This document shows positions 1-6,125 of a stretch of DNA of 11,614 bases, in pieces. Source of the stretch: Geothermobacter sp964441925 (GTDB lineage: Bacteria; Desulfobacterota; Desulfuromonadia; Desulfuromonadales; Geothermobacteraceae). Numbering within the stretch: position 1 is the stretch's first letter; each line of letters opens with the position of its first letter. A model generated the notes under the pieces. It was given only the letters and a program-made list of their open reading frames with translations. It did no database searches and had not been told where the DNA came from. The DNA lies in contig CAYTVY010000083.1 of NCBI GenBank assembly GCA_964441925.1, positions 1 to 11,614 of the forward strand, read 5' to 3'. Made by a program: the position numbers and the translations under genes.

Positions 1-78
1 CGGGGTTGCGTCGTGGGGACGCTTCGTGCCATGATGCCGGCCGCCGAGGGAACGGACGCGACGGAAAAGAGGAAAGCG

Positions 79-342
79 ATGGTCAAAGACGGTGATCTGG
101 TTGCCATCTTTCACTCGATTCACCGGGTGATGAAGGCGGAAAAGATACTCAAGGAGCAGGGAGCGGACATCCTGCTGATTCCGGTGCCGCGCAAGCTCAG
201 CTCCGACTGCGGCCTGGCGATCCGGATTGCCGCCGACGGTTTCGAGGTCGTCTGGCATCTTTTGGTCGAAGCCGACCTGAGGCCGCAGGAACTCTATCGC
301 TGTTGCAACGGCGATTTCGTTTCGCAGGAACGGCCGGAATGA
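79..342 (+). CDS. DUF3343 protein (putative Se/S carrier-like)
   Basis: This 87-residue protein fits the DUF3343 family, annotated as putative Se/S carrier-like proteins; no biochemical role is firmly known to me. The family pattern is visible: a hydrophobic strand followed by FHSIHRVMKAEKILKEQG (11-28), then ILLIPVPRKLSSDCGLAIRI (31-50) with Cys44 in the conserved SSDCG turn. A Cys-Cys pair at 75-76 lies near the C-terminus. ATG 79 is chosen because it places the family's usual N-terminus (VAIFHS) close to the start and has a purine-rich AAAAGAGGAAAG upstream. The frame stays open to the left window edge, so a GTG at 13 or an N-terminal fusion to an upstream gene cannot be excluded. The stop lies 11 bases before the ffh promoter, so the gene probably ends an upstream unit and is not part of the SRP/ribosomal operon. 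The family call is fairly secure; the function is unknown. Confidence 0.8.
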   Translation: MVKDGDLVAIFHSIHRVMKAEKILKEQGADILLIPVPRKLSSDCGLAIRIAADGFEVVWHLLVEADLRPQELYRCCNGDFVSQERPE

Positions 343-353
343 GGTCTTTTTGC

Positions 354-383
354 TTGACAGAAGAAGAGTTTCGTCTTTATCAT
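354..383 (+). promoter_or_regulatory. sigma70-type promoter for the ffh operon
   Basis: A perfect -35 box TTGACA (354-359) and a 5/6 -10 box TATCAT (378-383) are separated by 18 bases in the AT-richer gap between the DUF3343 gene and ffh. Transcription would begin near 390, giving a leader of about 35 bases before the ffh ATG at 425. It would drive ffh and, given the tight spacing downstream, the whole block to rplS. Confidence 0.7.
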
Positions 384-424
384 CTCAATCTTTGTAAAAA
401 TGCTGATTTTGCGGCCAAAGGGCG

Positions 425-1768
425 ATGTTCGATAACCTGACAGAAAAATTCGAGGCCGTCTTCAAGAAGCTGCGCGGACGCGGCCGGCTGAGCGAGGAGA
501 ACATCCAGGAGGCCTTGCGCGAGGTCCGCCTGGTGCTGCTCGAGGCGGACGTCAACTTCCGGGTGGTGAAGGATTTTGTCGCCGCCGTGCGCCAGCGGGC
601 CGTCGGGCAGGAGGTGCTCAAAAGCCTGACGCCGGCGCAGCAGGTGATCAAGATCGTCCGGGAGGAGCTGGCGCGGCTGATGGGCGAGGGCGAGGAGAAC
701 GGCCTCGACCTGTCGGCCCGGCCGCCGGTACCGGTGATGCTGTGCGGCCTGCAGGGGGCCGGCAAGACGACCACCTGCGGCAAGCTGGCGCTCTACCTGC
801 GACGGCAGAAGCGCCATCCGCTGCTGGTGCCGGCCGACATCTACCGGCCGGCCGCCATTGAGCAGCTCAAGACGGTTGGTCGCCAGCTGGGGATCGAGGT
901 CTTTGACAGTCAGCCGGGCGAGGACCCGGTGCGGATCTGCGAGCAGGCCCGGGACTATGCCGCCCTGAACGGGTTCGACACCCTGATTCTCGATACCGCC
1001 GGCCGGCTGCACATCGACGAAGAGCTGATGGGCGAGCTGGTGCGCATCCGCGATGCGCTCGACCCGCGGGAGATCCTGTTCGTGGCCGACGCCATGACCG
1101 GTCAGGACGCGGTGACCGTGGCCGACAGTTTCAACCGGCAGCTCGACGTCACCGGGGTGATTCTGACCAAGCTCGACGGTGACGCCCGGGGCGGTGCGGC
1201 GCTGTCGATCCGGGCGGTGACCGGCAAGCCGATCAAGCTGGTCGGCCTTGGCGAGAAAATGGATGCCCTGGAGCGGTTCCATCCCGACCGGATGGCGCAG
1301 CGTATTCTCGGCATGGGCGATGTCCTGACCCTGATCGAGAAGGCGCAGGCCGCTGTCGAGGCGGACGATGCCGCGAAGATGGAAGAACGGCTGCGCAAGG
1401 AAGGGTTCACCCTCGAAACCTTCCGTGACCAGTTGCAGACCATCAAGAAGATGGGGTCGCTGGAGAACCTGCTCAAGCTGATCCCCGGCGCCGGCAAGGC
1501 GATGAAGCAGATGCAGGGGATGCAGCTGCCCGACAGGGAGCTGAAGAAGATCGAGGCGATCATCAACTCGATGACCCGGCAGGAGCGCCAGAACCACCGC
1601 CTGCTCAACGGTTCGCGCCGGTTGCGTATCGCCCGGGGCAGCGGCACCACCGTCCAGGACGTCAACCAGCTCATCAAGCGCTTCACCGAGGCGCAGAAGA
1701 TGATGAAGAAGATGCAGAAACTGGGCCCCAAGGGGCTGAAGGGAATGATGCGTGGCATGCCGTTCTGA
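425..1768 (+). CDS. ffh: Signal recognition particle GTPase Ffh (SRP54)
   Basis: Ffh is the protein part of the bacterial signal recognition particle. It binds 4.5S RNA and hydrophobic signal sequences on nascent chains and delivers ribosomes to FtsY at the inner membrane. The 447-residue protein is full length. The helical N domain spans about 1-90. The G domain (about 100-295) has the P-loop GLQGAGKTT (108-116), DTAGR (190-194) and TKLDGDARGG (248-257). The methionine-rich M domain (about 325-447) contains the RNA-binding segment SRRLRIARGSG (397-407) and a tail rich in Met and Lys. The only purine-rich sequence before ATG 425 (AAAGGG) is just two bases away, so the ribosome binding site is poor, but the MFDNLTEKF start is typical of the family. 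It is the first gene after the 354-383 promoter and is followed 82 bases later by rpsP, a common arrangement. Nothing in the sequence suggests damage. Confidence 0.97.
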   Translation: MFDNLTEKFEAVFKKLRGRGRLSEENIQEALREVRLVLLEADVNFRVVKDFVAAVRQRAVGQEVLKSLTPAQQVIKIVREELARLMGEGEENGLDLSARPPVPVMLCGLQGAGKTTTCGKLALYLRRQKRHPLLVPADIYRPAAIEQLKTVGRQLGIEVFDSQPGEDPVRICEQARDYAALNGFDTLILDTAGRLHIDEELMGELVRIRDALDPREILFVADAMTGQDAVTVADSFNRQLDVTGVILTKLDGDARGGAALSIRAVTGKPIKLVGLGEKMDALERFHPDRMAQRILGMGDVLTLIEKAQAAVEADDAAKMEERLRKEGFTLETFRDQLQTIKKMGSLENLLKLIPGAGKAMKQMQGMQLPDRELKKIEAIINSMTRQERQNHRLLNGSRRLRIARGSGTTVQDVNQLIKRFTEAQKMMKKMQKLGPKGLKGMMRGMPF

Positions 1769-1836
1769 ATGGCGGCGCGCGCGACAGAGAGACAAATCGA
1801 CAGCAGATGCTAAGATAGTCAACAAGAAGGATATCC

Positions 1837-1842
1837 AGGAGG
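1837..1842 (+). promoter_or_regulatory. Strong ribosome binding site of rpsP
   Basis: A perfect AGGAGG lies eight bases before ATG 1851. It decides the start of the S16 gene over upstream in-frame ATG codons, the first at 1752 inside the ffh tail. Confidence 0.8.
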
Positions 1843-1850
1843 ATAGCAAG

Positions 1851-2120
1851 ATGGCAGTAAAGATCAGGCTGGCCCGCGGCGGCGCCAAGAAGAAGCCGTT
1901 TTACCAGGTCGTCGTTGCCGACGAGCGTTTCCCGCGCGATGGTCGTTTCATCGCCAAGCTGGGCCAGTATGACCCGAAAGTCGATCCACCCATGGTCAAC
2001 CTGAAGGAAGACCTGACCCTGGAATGGCTGCGCAAAGGGGCCCAGCCGACCGATACCGTCCGCAGCCTGCTGCGCGGCAGCGGCATCTGGGCCAAGTTCA
2101 AGGAGCAGCAAGGGGCGTAA
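1851..2120 (+). CDS. rpsP: 30S ribosomal protein S16
   Basis: S16 is a small 30S protein that binds 16S rRNA early in assembly of the 5' and central domains. The 89-residue product matches the normal bacterial size. The family signature is visible at the N-terminus, MAVKIRLARGGAKKKPFYQV (1-20), followed by VVADERFPRDGRFIAKLGQYDP (21-42) and the LEWLRKGAQPTDTVRSLL helix (58-74). The start has a perfect AGGAGG. The gene follows ffh and precedes the KH-domain gene, rimM and trmD, the classical 30S-maturation cluster. The 137-base gap to the KH gene is the longest inside the operon and contains a large inverted repeat, which may separate high S16 expression from the lower-demand genes downstream (inference). 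Confidence 0.97.
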   Translation: MAVKIRLARGGAKKKPFYQVVVADERFPRDGRFIAKLGQYDPKVDPPMVNLKEDLTLEWLRKGAQPTDTVRSLLRGSGIWAKFKEQQGA

Positions 2121-2131
2121 CCTGAGGGTTG

Positions 2132-2217
2132 ACCTGAAACAGTGAGCCGTTGCCGGCGGAGGCCTCGTATGGACCGGCCAGAACGCTTCCGCCCGGCAGG
2201 GCCTCACCGATTCAGGT
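2132..2217 (+). repeat. Inverted-repeat element A (86 bp) between rpsP and the KH gene
   Basis: The segment is bounded by ACCTGAAACAGTGAG (2132-2146) and CTCACCGATTCAGGT (2203-2217). The reverse complement of the right end, ACCTGAATCGGTGAG, matches the left end at 13 of 15 positions. Inside, TGCCGGCGGA (2151-2160) pairs with TCCGCCCGGCA (2188-2198) with one bulged base, and GGCC pairs with GGCC further in, so almost the whole element can fold into one long hairpin. No T-run follows it, so it does not look like an intrinsic terminator. The same end sequence recurs at 6195-6392. It could be a REP/MITE-like repeat, an mRNA-processing or stabilising hairpin, or both. Confidence 0.6.
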
Positions 2218-2257
2218 TGGAGGCCGGGCCAACCCAGACACCAAAGGACGGACCCCC

Positions 2258-2491
2258 ATGAAAGAGCTGATCGAGTTCATCGCCAAGTCCCTGGTGGAAA
2301 ACCCCGAGGCCATCACCATCTCCGAGGAGGAGGGTGAGGACGGCACCATCCTCATCAAGCTGGCGGCTGCCCAGGATGACATGGGTCGGATCATCGGCAA
2401 GCAGGGGCGGACGGCCAAGGCGATGCGCACCCTGCTCAATGCCAAGGCCACCCGGGAGAACAAACGGGCCTCGCTGCAGATCATGGAGTGA
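2258..2491 (+). CDS. khpA: KH-domain RNA-binding protein (KhpA/YlqC family)
   Basis: This is a 77-residue single type-II KH-domain protein. Family members bind RNA broadly; in Gram-positive bacteria KhpA partners KhpB and affects cell division and RNA stability. The RNA-binding GxxG loop appears as GRIIGKQGR (43-51), followed by the helix TAKAMRTLLNAKA. The N-terminus MKELIEFIAKSLVENPE is typical. ATG 2258 is preceded by AAAGGA at a good distance; an in-frame codon at 2150 would add 36 unrelated residues translated from the inverted repeat, so it is rejected as a start. The stop TGA overlaps the rimM ATG (TGATG), suggesting translational coupling. Its place between rpsP and rimM is the usual one and supports a role in ribosome or RNA metabolism (inference). 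Confidence 0.92.
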   Translation: MKELIEFIAKSLVENPEAITISEEEGEDGTILIKLAAAQDDMGRIIGKQGRTAKAMRTLLNAKATRENKRASLQIME

Positions 2492-3015
2492 TGACGGCGG
2501 AGCGTCAGCACCTGGCCCCGGTAGGCGAGGTGGTTGGCACCCATGGCCTGCAGGGGGATCTGAAGATCAGGTCCCATCCGGAAAACCAGAGCGCGTTGCT
2601 TGCCGCTTCCTGCCTCTACCTGAGGCAGGAAGAAAGGGAGTTGTTGCGCCTGGTTCCGGTTCGTACCGGCACCAGCCGGGGCAACCTGCTCTTTCGTTTC
2701 AGGGGGTATGGACATATCAACCGGGTCGGGCATCTTGTCGGCTCGCAGGTGCTGATCGACCCGGACGATCTGCAGCGCAGCGGTGATGAGCTGTTCTGGT
2801 TCGAAATCGCCGGCCTGCCGGTCGTTGATCGGGAGCGGGGCCGGATTGGCCGTCTGGTCGACATGTTCCGCACCGCGGCGCATGGTATCTACGTGGTCGA
2901 CGGGCCCTACGGCGAGATTCTGATTCCGGCCATTCCCCAGTTCGTCGAGGGAGTCGATGCCGGAGAGCGGGTGTTGCGGGTCGACGTACCGCCCGGACTC
3001 TATCCGGATACGTGA
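2491..3015 (+). CDS. rimM: Ribosome maturation factor RimM
   Basis: RimM helps mature the head of the 30S subunit, binding S19 and assisting 16S rRNA processing. The 174-residue product is normal in length. The N-terminal RimM domain begins LAPVGEVVGTHGLQGDLKI (8-26). The PRC-barrel domain starts at ELFWFEIAGLPVVD (100-113), followed by the motif GRIGRLVDMF (117-126) and the closing EILIPAIPQFV (142-152). ATG 2491 overlaps the KH-gene stop by one base; a GTG three bases earlier is possible but less likely. The stop TGA overlaps the trmD ATG by one base. The flanking KH and trmD genes are its usual partners, and the tight overlaps indicate one coupled transcript. Confidence 0.96.
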   Translation: MTAERQHLAPVGEVVGTHGLQGDLKIRSHPENQSALLAASCLYLRQEERELLRLVPVRTGTSRGNLLFRFRGYGHINRVGHLVGSQVLIDPDDLQRSGDELFWFEIAGLPVVDRERGRIGRLVDMFRTAAHGIYVVDGPYGEILIPAIPQFVEGVDAGERVLRVDVPPGLYPDT

Positions 3016-3743
3016 TGGTATTTGATATCCTGACCCTCTTTCCCGAGATGTGCCGCTCACCCTTTGCGGTCAGCATTCTCGGCAAGGCGATCGAAAGAGG
3101 GCTGATCGAGGTCCACGCCCATTGTCTGCGCGACTGGGCCGAAGGTCGCCATCTGGTGACCGACGATGCGCCCTACGGCGGTGGCGACGGCATGGTGATG
3201 AAGGTCGAGCCGGTCGCCCGGGCGCTTGACGATCTGCGTTGCCGGCGCCCCGGATCGAAGGTGCTGCTGATGACGCCCCAGGGACGGCCGCTGACCCAGG
3301 GGGGTGTGGCGGAGCTGGCCCGGGAGAAGGGACTGATTTTCGTCTGCGGGCGGTATGAGGGCATCGACGAGCGGATTCGCGAGCTGGTCGATGACGAGAT
3401 TTCGCTCGGGGATTTCGTGCTCACCGGCGGTGAGCTGCCGGCCATGGTGATCATCGACGCTGTCGCCCGGCTGGTTCCCGGGGTGCTCGGATCGGCTGGC
3501 AGTGCCGACGGGGATTCGTTCTCCGACGGTTTGCTGGAATATCCGCAGTATACCCGGCCGGCGGAGTTTCGTGGCCGGAAGGTGCCCGATGTGCTGCTTT
3601 CCGGCGATCATGGCGCCATTGCCCGCTGGCGGCGGCGTGAGCAGCTGCGGCGCACCCTGCAGCGACGGCCCGAGCTGCTGGAGGATGCGGCGCTCAGCGA
3701 CGAGGACCGGGCGCTGCTGCGGGAGTTGCAGGGCGAGGAGTGA
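3015..3743 (+). CDS. trmD: tRNA (guanine-N1-)-methyltransferase TrmD
   Basis: TrmD transfers a methyl group from SAM to N1 of G37 in tRNAs, preventing +1 frameshifting. It is a dimeric SPOUT (trefoil-knot) enzyme. The 242-residue protein shows the family pattern from the start: FDILTLFPEM (3-12), DAPYGGGDGMVMK (51-63), LMTPQGRPL (85-93), the SAM-binding loops CGRYEGIDERI (111-121) and EISLGDFVLTGGELPAM (128-144), then DSFSDGLLEYPQYTRPAEF (167-185). By alignment from memory, Arg152 and Asp167 match the catalytic Arg154 and Asp169 of the E. coli enzyme. ATG 3015 gives the typical MVFDIL start; GTG 3012 is the alternative. It overlaps rimM by one base and lies four bases before the next gene. 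Confidence 0.97.
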   Translation: MVFDILTLFPEMCRSPFAVSILGKAIERGLIEVHAHCLRDWAEGRHLVTDDAPYGGGDGMVMKVEPVARALDDLRCRRPGSKVLLMTPQGRPLTQGGVAELAREKGLIFVCGRYEGIDERIRELVDDEISLGDFVLTGGELPAMVIIDAVARLVPGVLGSAGSADGDSFSDGLLEYPQYTRPAEFRGRKVPDVLLSGDHGAIARWRRREQLRRTLQRRPELLEDAALSDEDRALLRELQGEE

Positions 3744-3747
3744 GAGC

Positions 3748-4365
3748 ATGCGGCTGGCCATCGCCCTGCTGCACTATCCGGTGCTCAACCGGGCGGGAGA
3801 GACGGTGACCACTGCGGTCACCAACCTCGACGTGCACGACCTGGCCCGCAGCGCCCTGACCTATGGTGTCGAACGGTTCTACGTGGTGACGCCGGCCGCC
3901 GAGCAGCGGCGACTGGTGCGTGAGCTGCTCGATCACTGGTGCCGGGGCTTCGGCGCCAGCTACAATCCGGACCGTCGGCGGGCACTCGAACTGGTGGTGC
4001 CGGTGGCGACTCTGGACGAGGCTCTGGCCGATTATGCCGGGCAGACGGGACAGCCGGTGACGCCGCTGCTGACCGGCGCCGGGCGGCGGGACGGCCGGCC
4101 GCTGTCCGAGTTGCGGCGCGCACTGCGCCGGCGGCCGCACATGCTCCTGTTCGGCACCGGTTCGGGGCTGGCCCCCGAACTGTTCGGGCGGGGCTGGCCG
4201 GTGGTGGCGCCGATCGAGGGCCGGACGGATTACAACCATCTGTCGGTGCGGGCCGCCTCGGCGATACTGCTCGACCGGCTGGTGGCGGAACAGACAACCG
4301 GAAAACGGGAAGAACGAGAACATACAGCGAAACGACAGAGCGTCAGCTTGAGGAGGAAGTCATGA
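3748..4365 (+). CDS. Predicted SAM-dependent RNA methyltransferase (SPOUT-like)
   Basis: This 205-residue protein fits the family named putative SAM-dependent RNA methyltransferase (Pfam RNA_Me_trans type), often found between trmD and rplS in deltaproteobacteria and some thermophiles; its RNA target is not known to me. Visible features are LLHYPVLNR (7-15), TTAVTNLDVHDLAR (21-34), a glycine-rich loop LLFGTGSGL (133-141) and a C-terminal PIEGRTDYNHLSVRAASAIL (155-174) that resembles the knotted SAM-binding end of SPOUT enzymes. The last 25 residues are basic and polar, and their codons carry the rplS ribosome binding site. ATG 3748 lies four bases after the trmD stop and opens at the family N-terminus; upstream in-frame codons lie inside trmD. 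The stop overlaps the rplS ATG (ATGA). The context suggests tRNA or rRNA modification (inference). Confidence 0.85.
   Translation: MRLAIALLHYPVLNRAGETVTTAVTNLDVHDLARSALTYGVERFYVVTPAAEQRRLVRELLDHWCRGFGASYNPDRRRALELVVPVATLDEALADYAGQTGQPVTPLLTGAGRRDGRPLSELRRALRRRPHMLLFGTGSGLAPELFGRGWPVVAPIEGRTDYNHLSVRAASAILLDRLVAEQTTGKREEREHTAKRQSVSLRRKS
4351..4356 (+). promoter_or_regulatory. rplS ribosome binding site inside the upstream gene
   Basis: A perfect AGGAGG lies five bases before the rplS ATG at 4362 and within the final codons of the methyltransferase gene. With the ATGA stop/start overlap, it lets L19 be made at a high rate independently of, or coupled to, the upstream cistron. Confidence 0.75.
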
Positions 4366-4709
4366 ATATCGTCGACCGGATCGGCATGGAACAGATGCGC
4401 AAGAACATCCCGGCCTTCAAGGCGGGAGACACCGTGCGGGTGCACGTCAAGATCACCGAGGGGGACAAGGAGCGGATCCAGGTGTTCCAGGGAGTCTGCA
4501 TCAAGCGGGTGAACCGGGGGATCGGCTCGACCTTCACCGTCCGCAAGGTGTCGGGCGGTATCGGGGTCGAGCGTGTTTTCCCGCTGCACGCCCCGGTGAT
4601 CGACAAGATCGAAGTGGTGACCGTCGGCCGCGTGCGGCGCGCCAAGCTCTACTACCTGCGCAACCTTTACGGCAAGGCGGCCCGGATCCGCGAGAAGCGG
4701 GTCAACTGA
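4362..4709 (+). CDS. rplS: 50S ribosomal protein L19
   Basis: L19 lies near the 30S-50S interface of the large subunit and contributes to intersubunit bridges. The 115-residue product is the standard length. Family segments are clear: FKAGDTVRVHVKITEGDKER (19-38), IQVFQGVCIKRVNRGIGSTF (39-58), the FTVRKVSGGIGVERVFPLHA stretch (58-77), and the basic end VRRAKLYYLRNLYGKAARIR (91-110). It is the last gene of the ffh-rps-rpl block and is followed 16 bases later by a strong terminator. Its start overlaps the preceding methyltransferase stop by four bases. Confidence 0.98.
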   Translation: MNIVDRIGMEQMRKNIPAFKAGDTVRVHVKITEGDKERIQVFQGVCIKRVNRGIGSTFTVRKVSGGIGVERVFPLHAPVIDKIEVVTVGRVRRAKLYYLRNLYGKAARIREKRVN

Positions 4710-4725
4710 GAGCAGGGCGCCGACA

Positions 4726-4769
4726 GGAACGAAAAAAGCCCCGCCGTGCAGCGGGGCTTTTTTCGTTCC
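4726..4769. terminator. Bidirectional intrinsic terminator
   Basis: A perfect 19-bp inverted repeat (4726-4744 and 4751-4769) surrounds the six-base loop CGTGCA. The stem has a GC-rich core (GCCCCGC/GCGGGGC) flanked by A6 on one side and T6 on the other, so it reads as an intrinsic terminator on both strands. It ends the ffh-rplS operon on the plus strand and the 4796-4987 gene on the minus strand. Confidence 0.93.
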
Positions 4770-4795
4770 ATGAACCTGTTGGTTTCGGGCCTGAC

Positions 4796-4987
4796 TTATC
4801 CGTGCCCGGTAACGCCGGCGGCGGCGATGACGTGGTTGGCCTTGGCCGCCCAGTAACCGACGGCAATCAGCACGTAGATGCCGAGGGCCACCCAGCCGCC
4901 CTTGGCGAAGGCGGCGCGGAAGACCTCCCAGTCGACCAGGAACACCAGGTAGAAAGCCAGGACCAGAACACATATTGCCAGCAGCAT
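4796..4987 (-). CDS. Small two-helix membrane protein, function unknown
   Basis: The gene encodes a 63-residue hydrophobic protein that I do not recognise. Two membrane segments are visible, LLAICVLVLAFYLVFLV (2-18) and roughly GWVALGIYVLIAVGYWAA (31-48). They are joined by a short amphipathic linker, DWEVFRAAFAKG, and followed by a short polar tail ending in Gly-His-Gly. ATG 4987 (minus strand) is chosen because a strong GAGGAGG lies five bases upstream; an in-frame ATG at 5023 would add 12 polar residues and has no comparable site. The gene is convergent to rplS, uses the same terminator, and is divergent from rnhB. The strong ribosome binding site, clean membrane topology and own terminator argue that it is real. 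It interrupts an otherwise conserved rplS-rnhB neighbourhood. Confidence 0.75.
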   Translation of the reverse strand: MLLAICVLVLAFYLVFLVDWEVFRAAFAKGGWVALGIYVLIAVGYWAAKANHVIAAAGVTGHG

Positions 4988-4992
4988 GGCAA

Positions 4993-4999
4993 CCTCCTC
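4993..4999 (-). promoter_or_regulatory. Ribosome binding site of the small membrane protein
   Basis: GAGGAGG on the minus strand lies five bases before the ATG at 4987. It fixes the start of the 63-residue product. Confidence 0.75.
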
Positions 5000-5066
5000 T
5001 TGTGACGCAGGAGAGGCCTGCATCCCGCAGGACGCCGACCATCTCCGGTCATTAAATTTTTGCAGA

Positions 5067-5095
5067 TTCTATAACAGGATGTTAAAAAAGCCAAA
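5067..5095 (-). promoter_or_regulatory. Possible promoter for the small membrane protein
   Basis: On the minus strand TTGGCT (5095-5090) and TAGAAT (5072-5067) are 17 bases apart in an AT-rich patch. The -10 box matches the consensus at 5 of 6 positions, but the -35 box is weak. The leader to ATG 4987 would be about 70 bases. Confidence 0.4.
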
Positions 5096-5115
5096 GCCTT
5101 TTTGTTGCGTGTCGG

Positions 5116-5120
5116 GGAGG
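5116..5120 (+). promoter_or_regulatory. Ribosome binding site that decides the rnhB start
   Basis: GGAGG lies eight bases before GTG 5129. The further upstream TTG at 5102 in the same frame has no such site, so GTG 5129 is preferred. Confidence 0.65.
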
Positions 5121-5128
5121 GTACAGGT

Positions 5129-5767
5129 GTGACGCTCGAGCTCTTTTCCACCCGGGAGGAACATCCCCTGTTCTTTGAGCAGCAGGCAGCCCGGCGGGGA
5201 TTTTGCACCGTCGCCGGGGTCGACGAGGCGGGGCGCGGTCCGCTGGCCGGCCCGGTGGTGGCAGCGGCCGTGGTGCTGCCGGAAACGTTCGATCTGCCCG
5301 GTCTGACCGATTCGAAAAAGCTGACGGCGGCCAGACGCAGCGCCCTGTTCCTCGCGATCCGGCGCCAGGCCCGCGCCATCGGGCTCGGCGTGGTCGACGC
5401 GGCCGAGATCGACCGGCGCAACATCCTGCAGGCCACCCTGGAAGCGATGCGTCTGGCGGTCTGTCGCCTGCGCCAGCCGGCCGATTTCCTGCTGGTCGAC
5501 GGCATTTCGAAAATCCCTCTCGACCGGCCGCAGCTGACCCTGAAGAAGGGCGATTCCCGTTCCCTGTCGGTCGCCGCCGCCTCGGTGGTGGCCAAGGTGG
5601 TGCGGGACCGGATGATGCTCGGCTACGAACGGAAATATCCCGGATACGGTTTTGCCGGGCACAAGGGATACGGCAGCGCCGCCCACCGGCAGGCGATCGC
5701 CCGGCTCGGCCCCTGTCCCATTCACCGCAAGAGTTTCGCCGGCGTGAGGGAGCATGTCCCCGCATGA
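5129..5767 (+). CDS. rnhB: Ribonuclease HII
   Basis: RNase HII cuts the RNA strand of RNA-DNA hybrids and starts removal of single ribonucleotides from DNA. The 212-residue protein (from GTG 5129) carries the four acidic metal ligands: Asp32 and Glu33 in VDEAGRGPLAGPV (31-43), Asp124 in LLVDGISKIP (121-130) and Asp142 in KKGDSRSLSVAAASVVAK (139-156). The Asp124-Asp142 spacing equals that of E. coli Asp108-Asp126. LTDSKKL (59-65) and YPGYGFAGHKGYG (170-182) are further family motifs. About 24 residues precede the family core, slightly more than in E. coli. The last 14 bases overlap yraN, as in many proteobacteria. A TTG at 5102 would add nine residues but lacks a ribosome binding site. Confidence 0.95.
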   Translation: MTLELFSTREEHPLFFEQQAARRGFCTVAGVDEAGRGPLAGPVVAAAVVLPETFDLPGLTDSKKLTAARRSALFLAIRRQARAIGLGVVDAAEIDRRNILQATLEAMRLAVCRLRQPADFLLVDGISKIPLDRPQLTLKKGDSRSLSVAAASVVAKVVRDRMMLGYERKYPGYGFAGHKGYGSAAHRQAIARLGPCPIHRKSFAGVREHVPA

Positions 5768-6125
5768 ACGGCAGACCCTCGGCAGCTGGGGGGAGCAACA
5801 GGCGGCGGCCTACCTGCGGCGGAAAGGGCTGAAGGTTCTCTGCACCAACTACCGCACGCCGGTGGGCGAAATCGATCTCGTCGTTCGCAGCCGCCGGCAC
5901 CTGGTTTTCGTCGAGGTCAAGACCCGACGCGGCTGTGGCTACGGTTTCCCCCAGGAAGCGGTGGGCAGCCGCAAGCAGCGGCAGATCATCCGGGCCGCCC
6001 AGTGGTACATCAACGACCGGGGCACTTCGGGACTGCAGCCCCGCTTCGACGTGGTGGCGGTGTTGCGCTCCGGCGACGGGGCCCGCATCGAGCACATCGA
6101 GAACGCCTTCGGGCTGCCCGCCTGA
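5754..6125 (+). CDS. yraN: YraN/UPF0102 family nuclease-fold protein
   Basis: The 123-residue product belongs to UPF0102, a compact PD-(D/E)XK-type fold resembling Holliday-junction resolvases; the cellular role is not established. The fold's acidic site is visible as GEIDLV (38-43; Glu39, Asp41) and FVEVKTRR (52-59; Glu54, Lys56). The N-terminal helix LGSWGEQQAAAYLRRKGLKV (9-28) and the C-terminal RFDVVAV (97-103) also match the family. ATG 5754 lies 14 bases inside the rnhB end and has GAGGGAGC just upstream. The rnhB-yraN pairing is common and suggests a nucleic-acid repair role (inference). About 320 gene-free bases follow. Confidence 0.93.
   Translation: MSPHERQTLGSWGEQQAAAYLRRKGLKVLCTNYRTPVGEIDLVVRSRRHLVFVEVKTRRGCGYGFPQEAVGSRKQRQIIRAAQWYINDRGTSGLQPRFDVVAVLRSGDGARIEHIENAFGLPA

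Noticed and set aside
380..1888. Long minus-strand frame opposite ffh
   Set aside because: It is an antisense shadow of ffh, rich in Leu, His and Gln, and spans the ffh promoter and the rpsP start.
5071..5076. TATAAC as a -10 box for rnhB on the plus strand
   Set aside because: No acceptable -35 sequence lies 16-19 bases upstream, so I do not list it, although rnhB must have some promoter after the rplS terminator.
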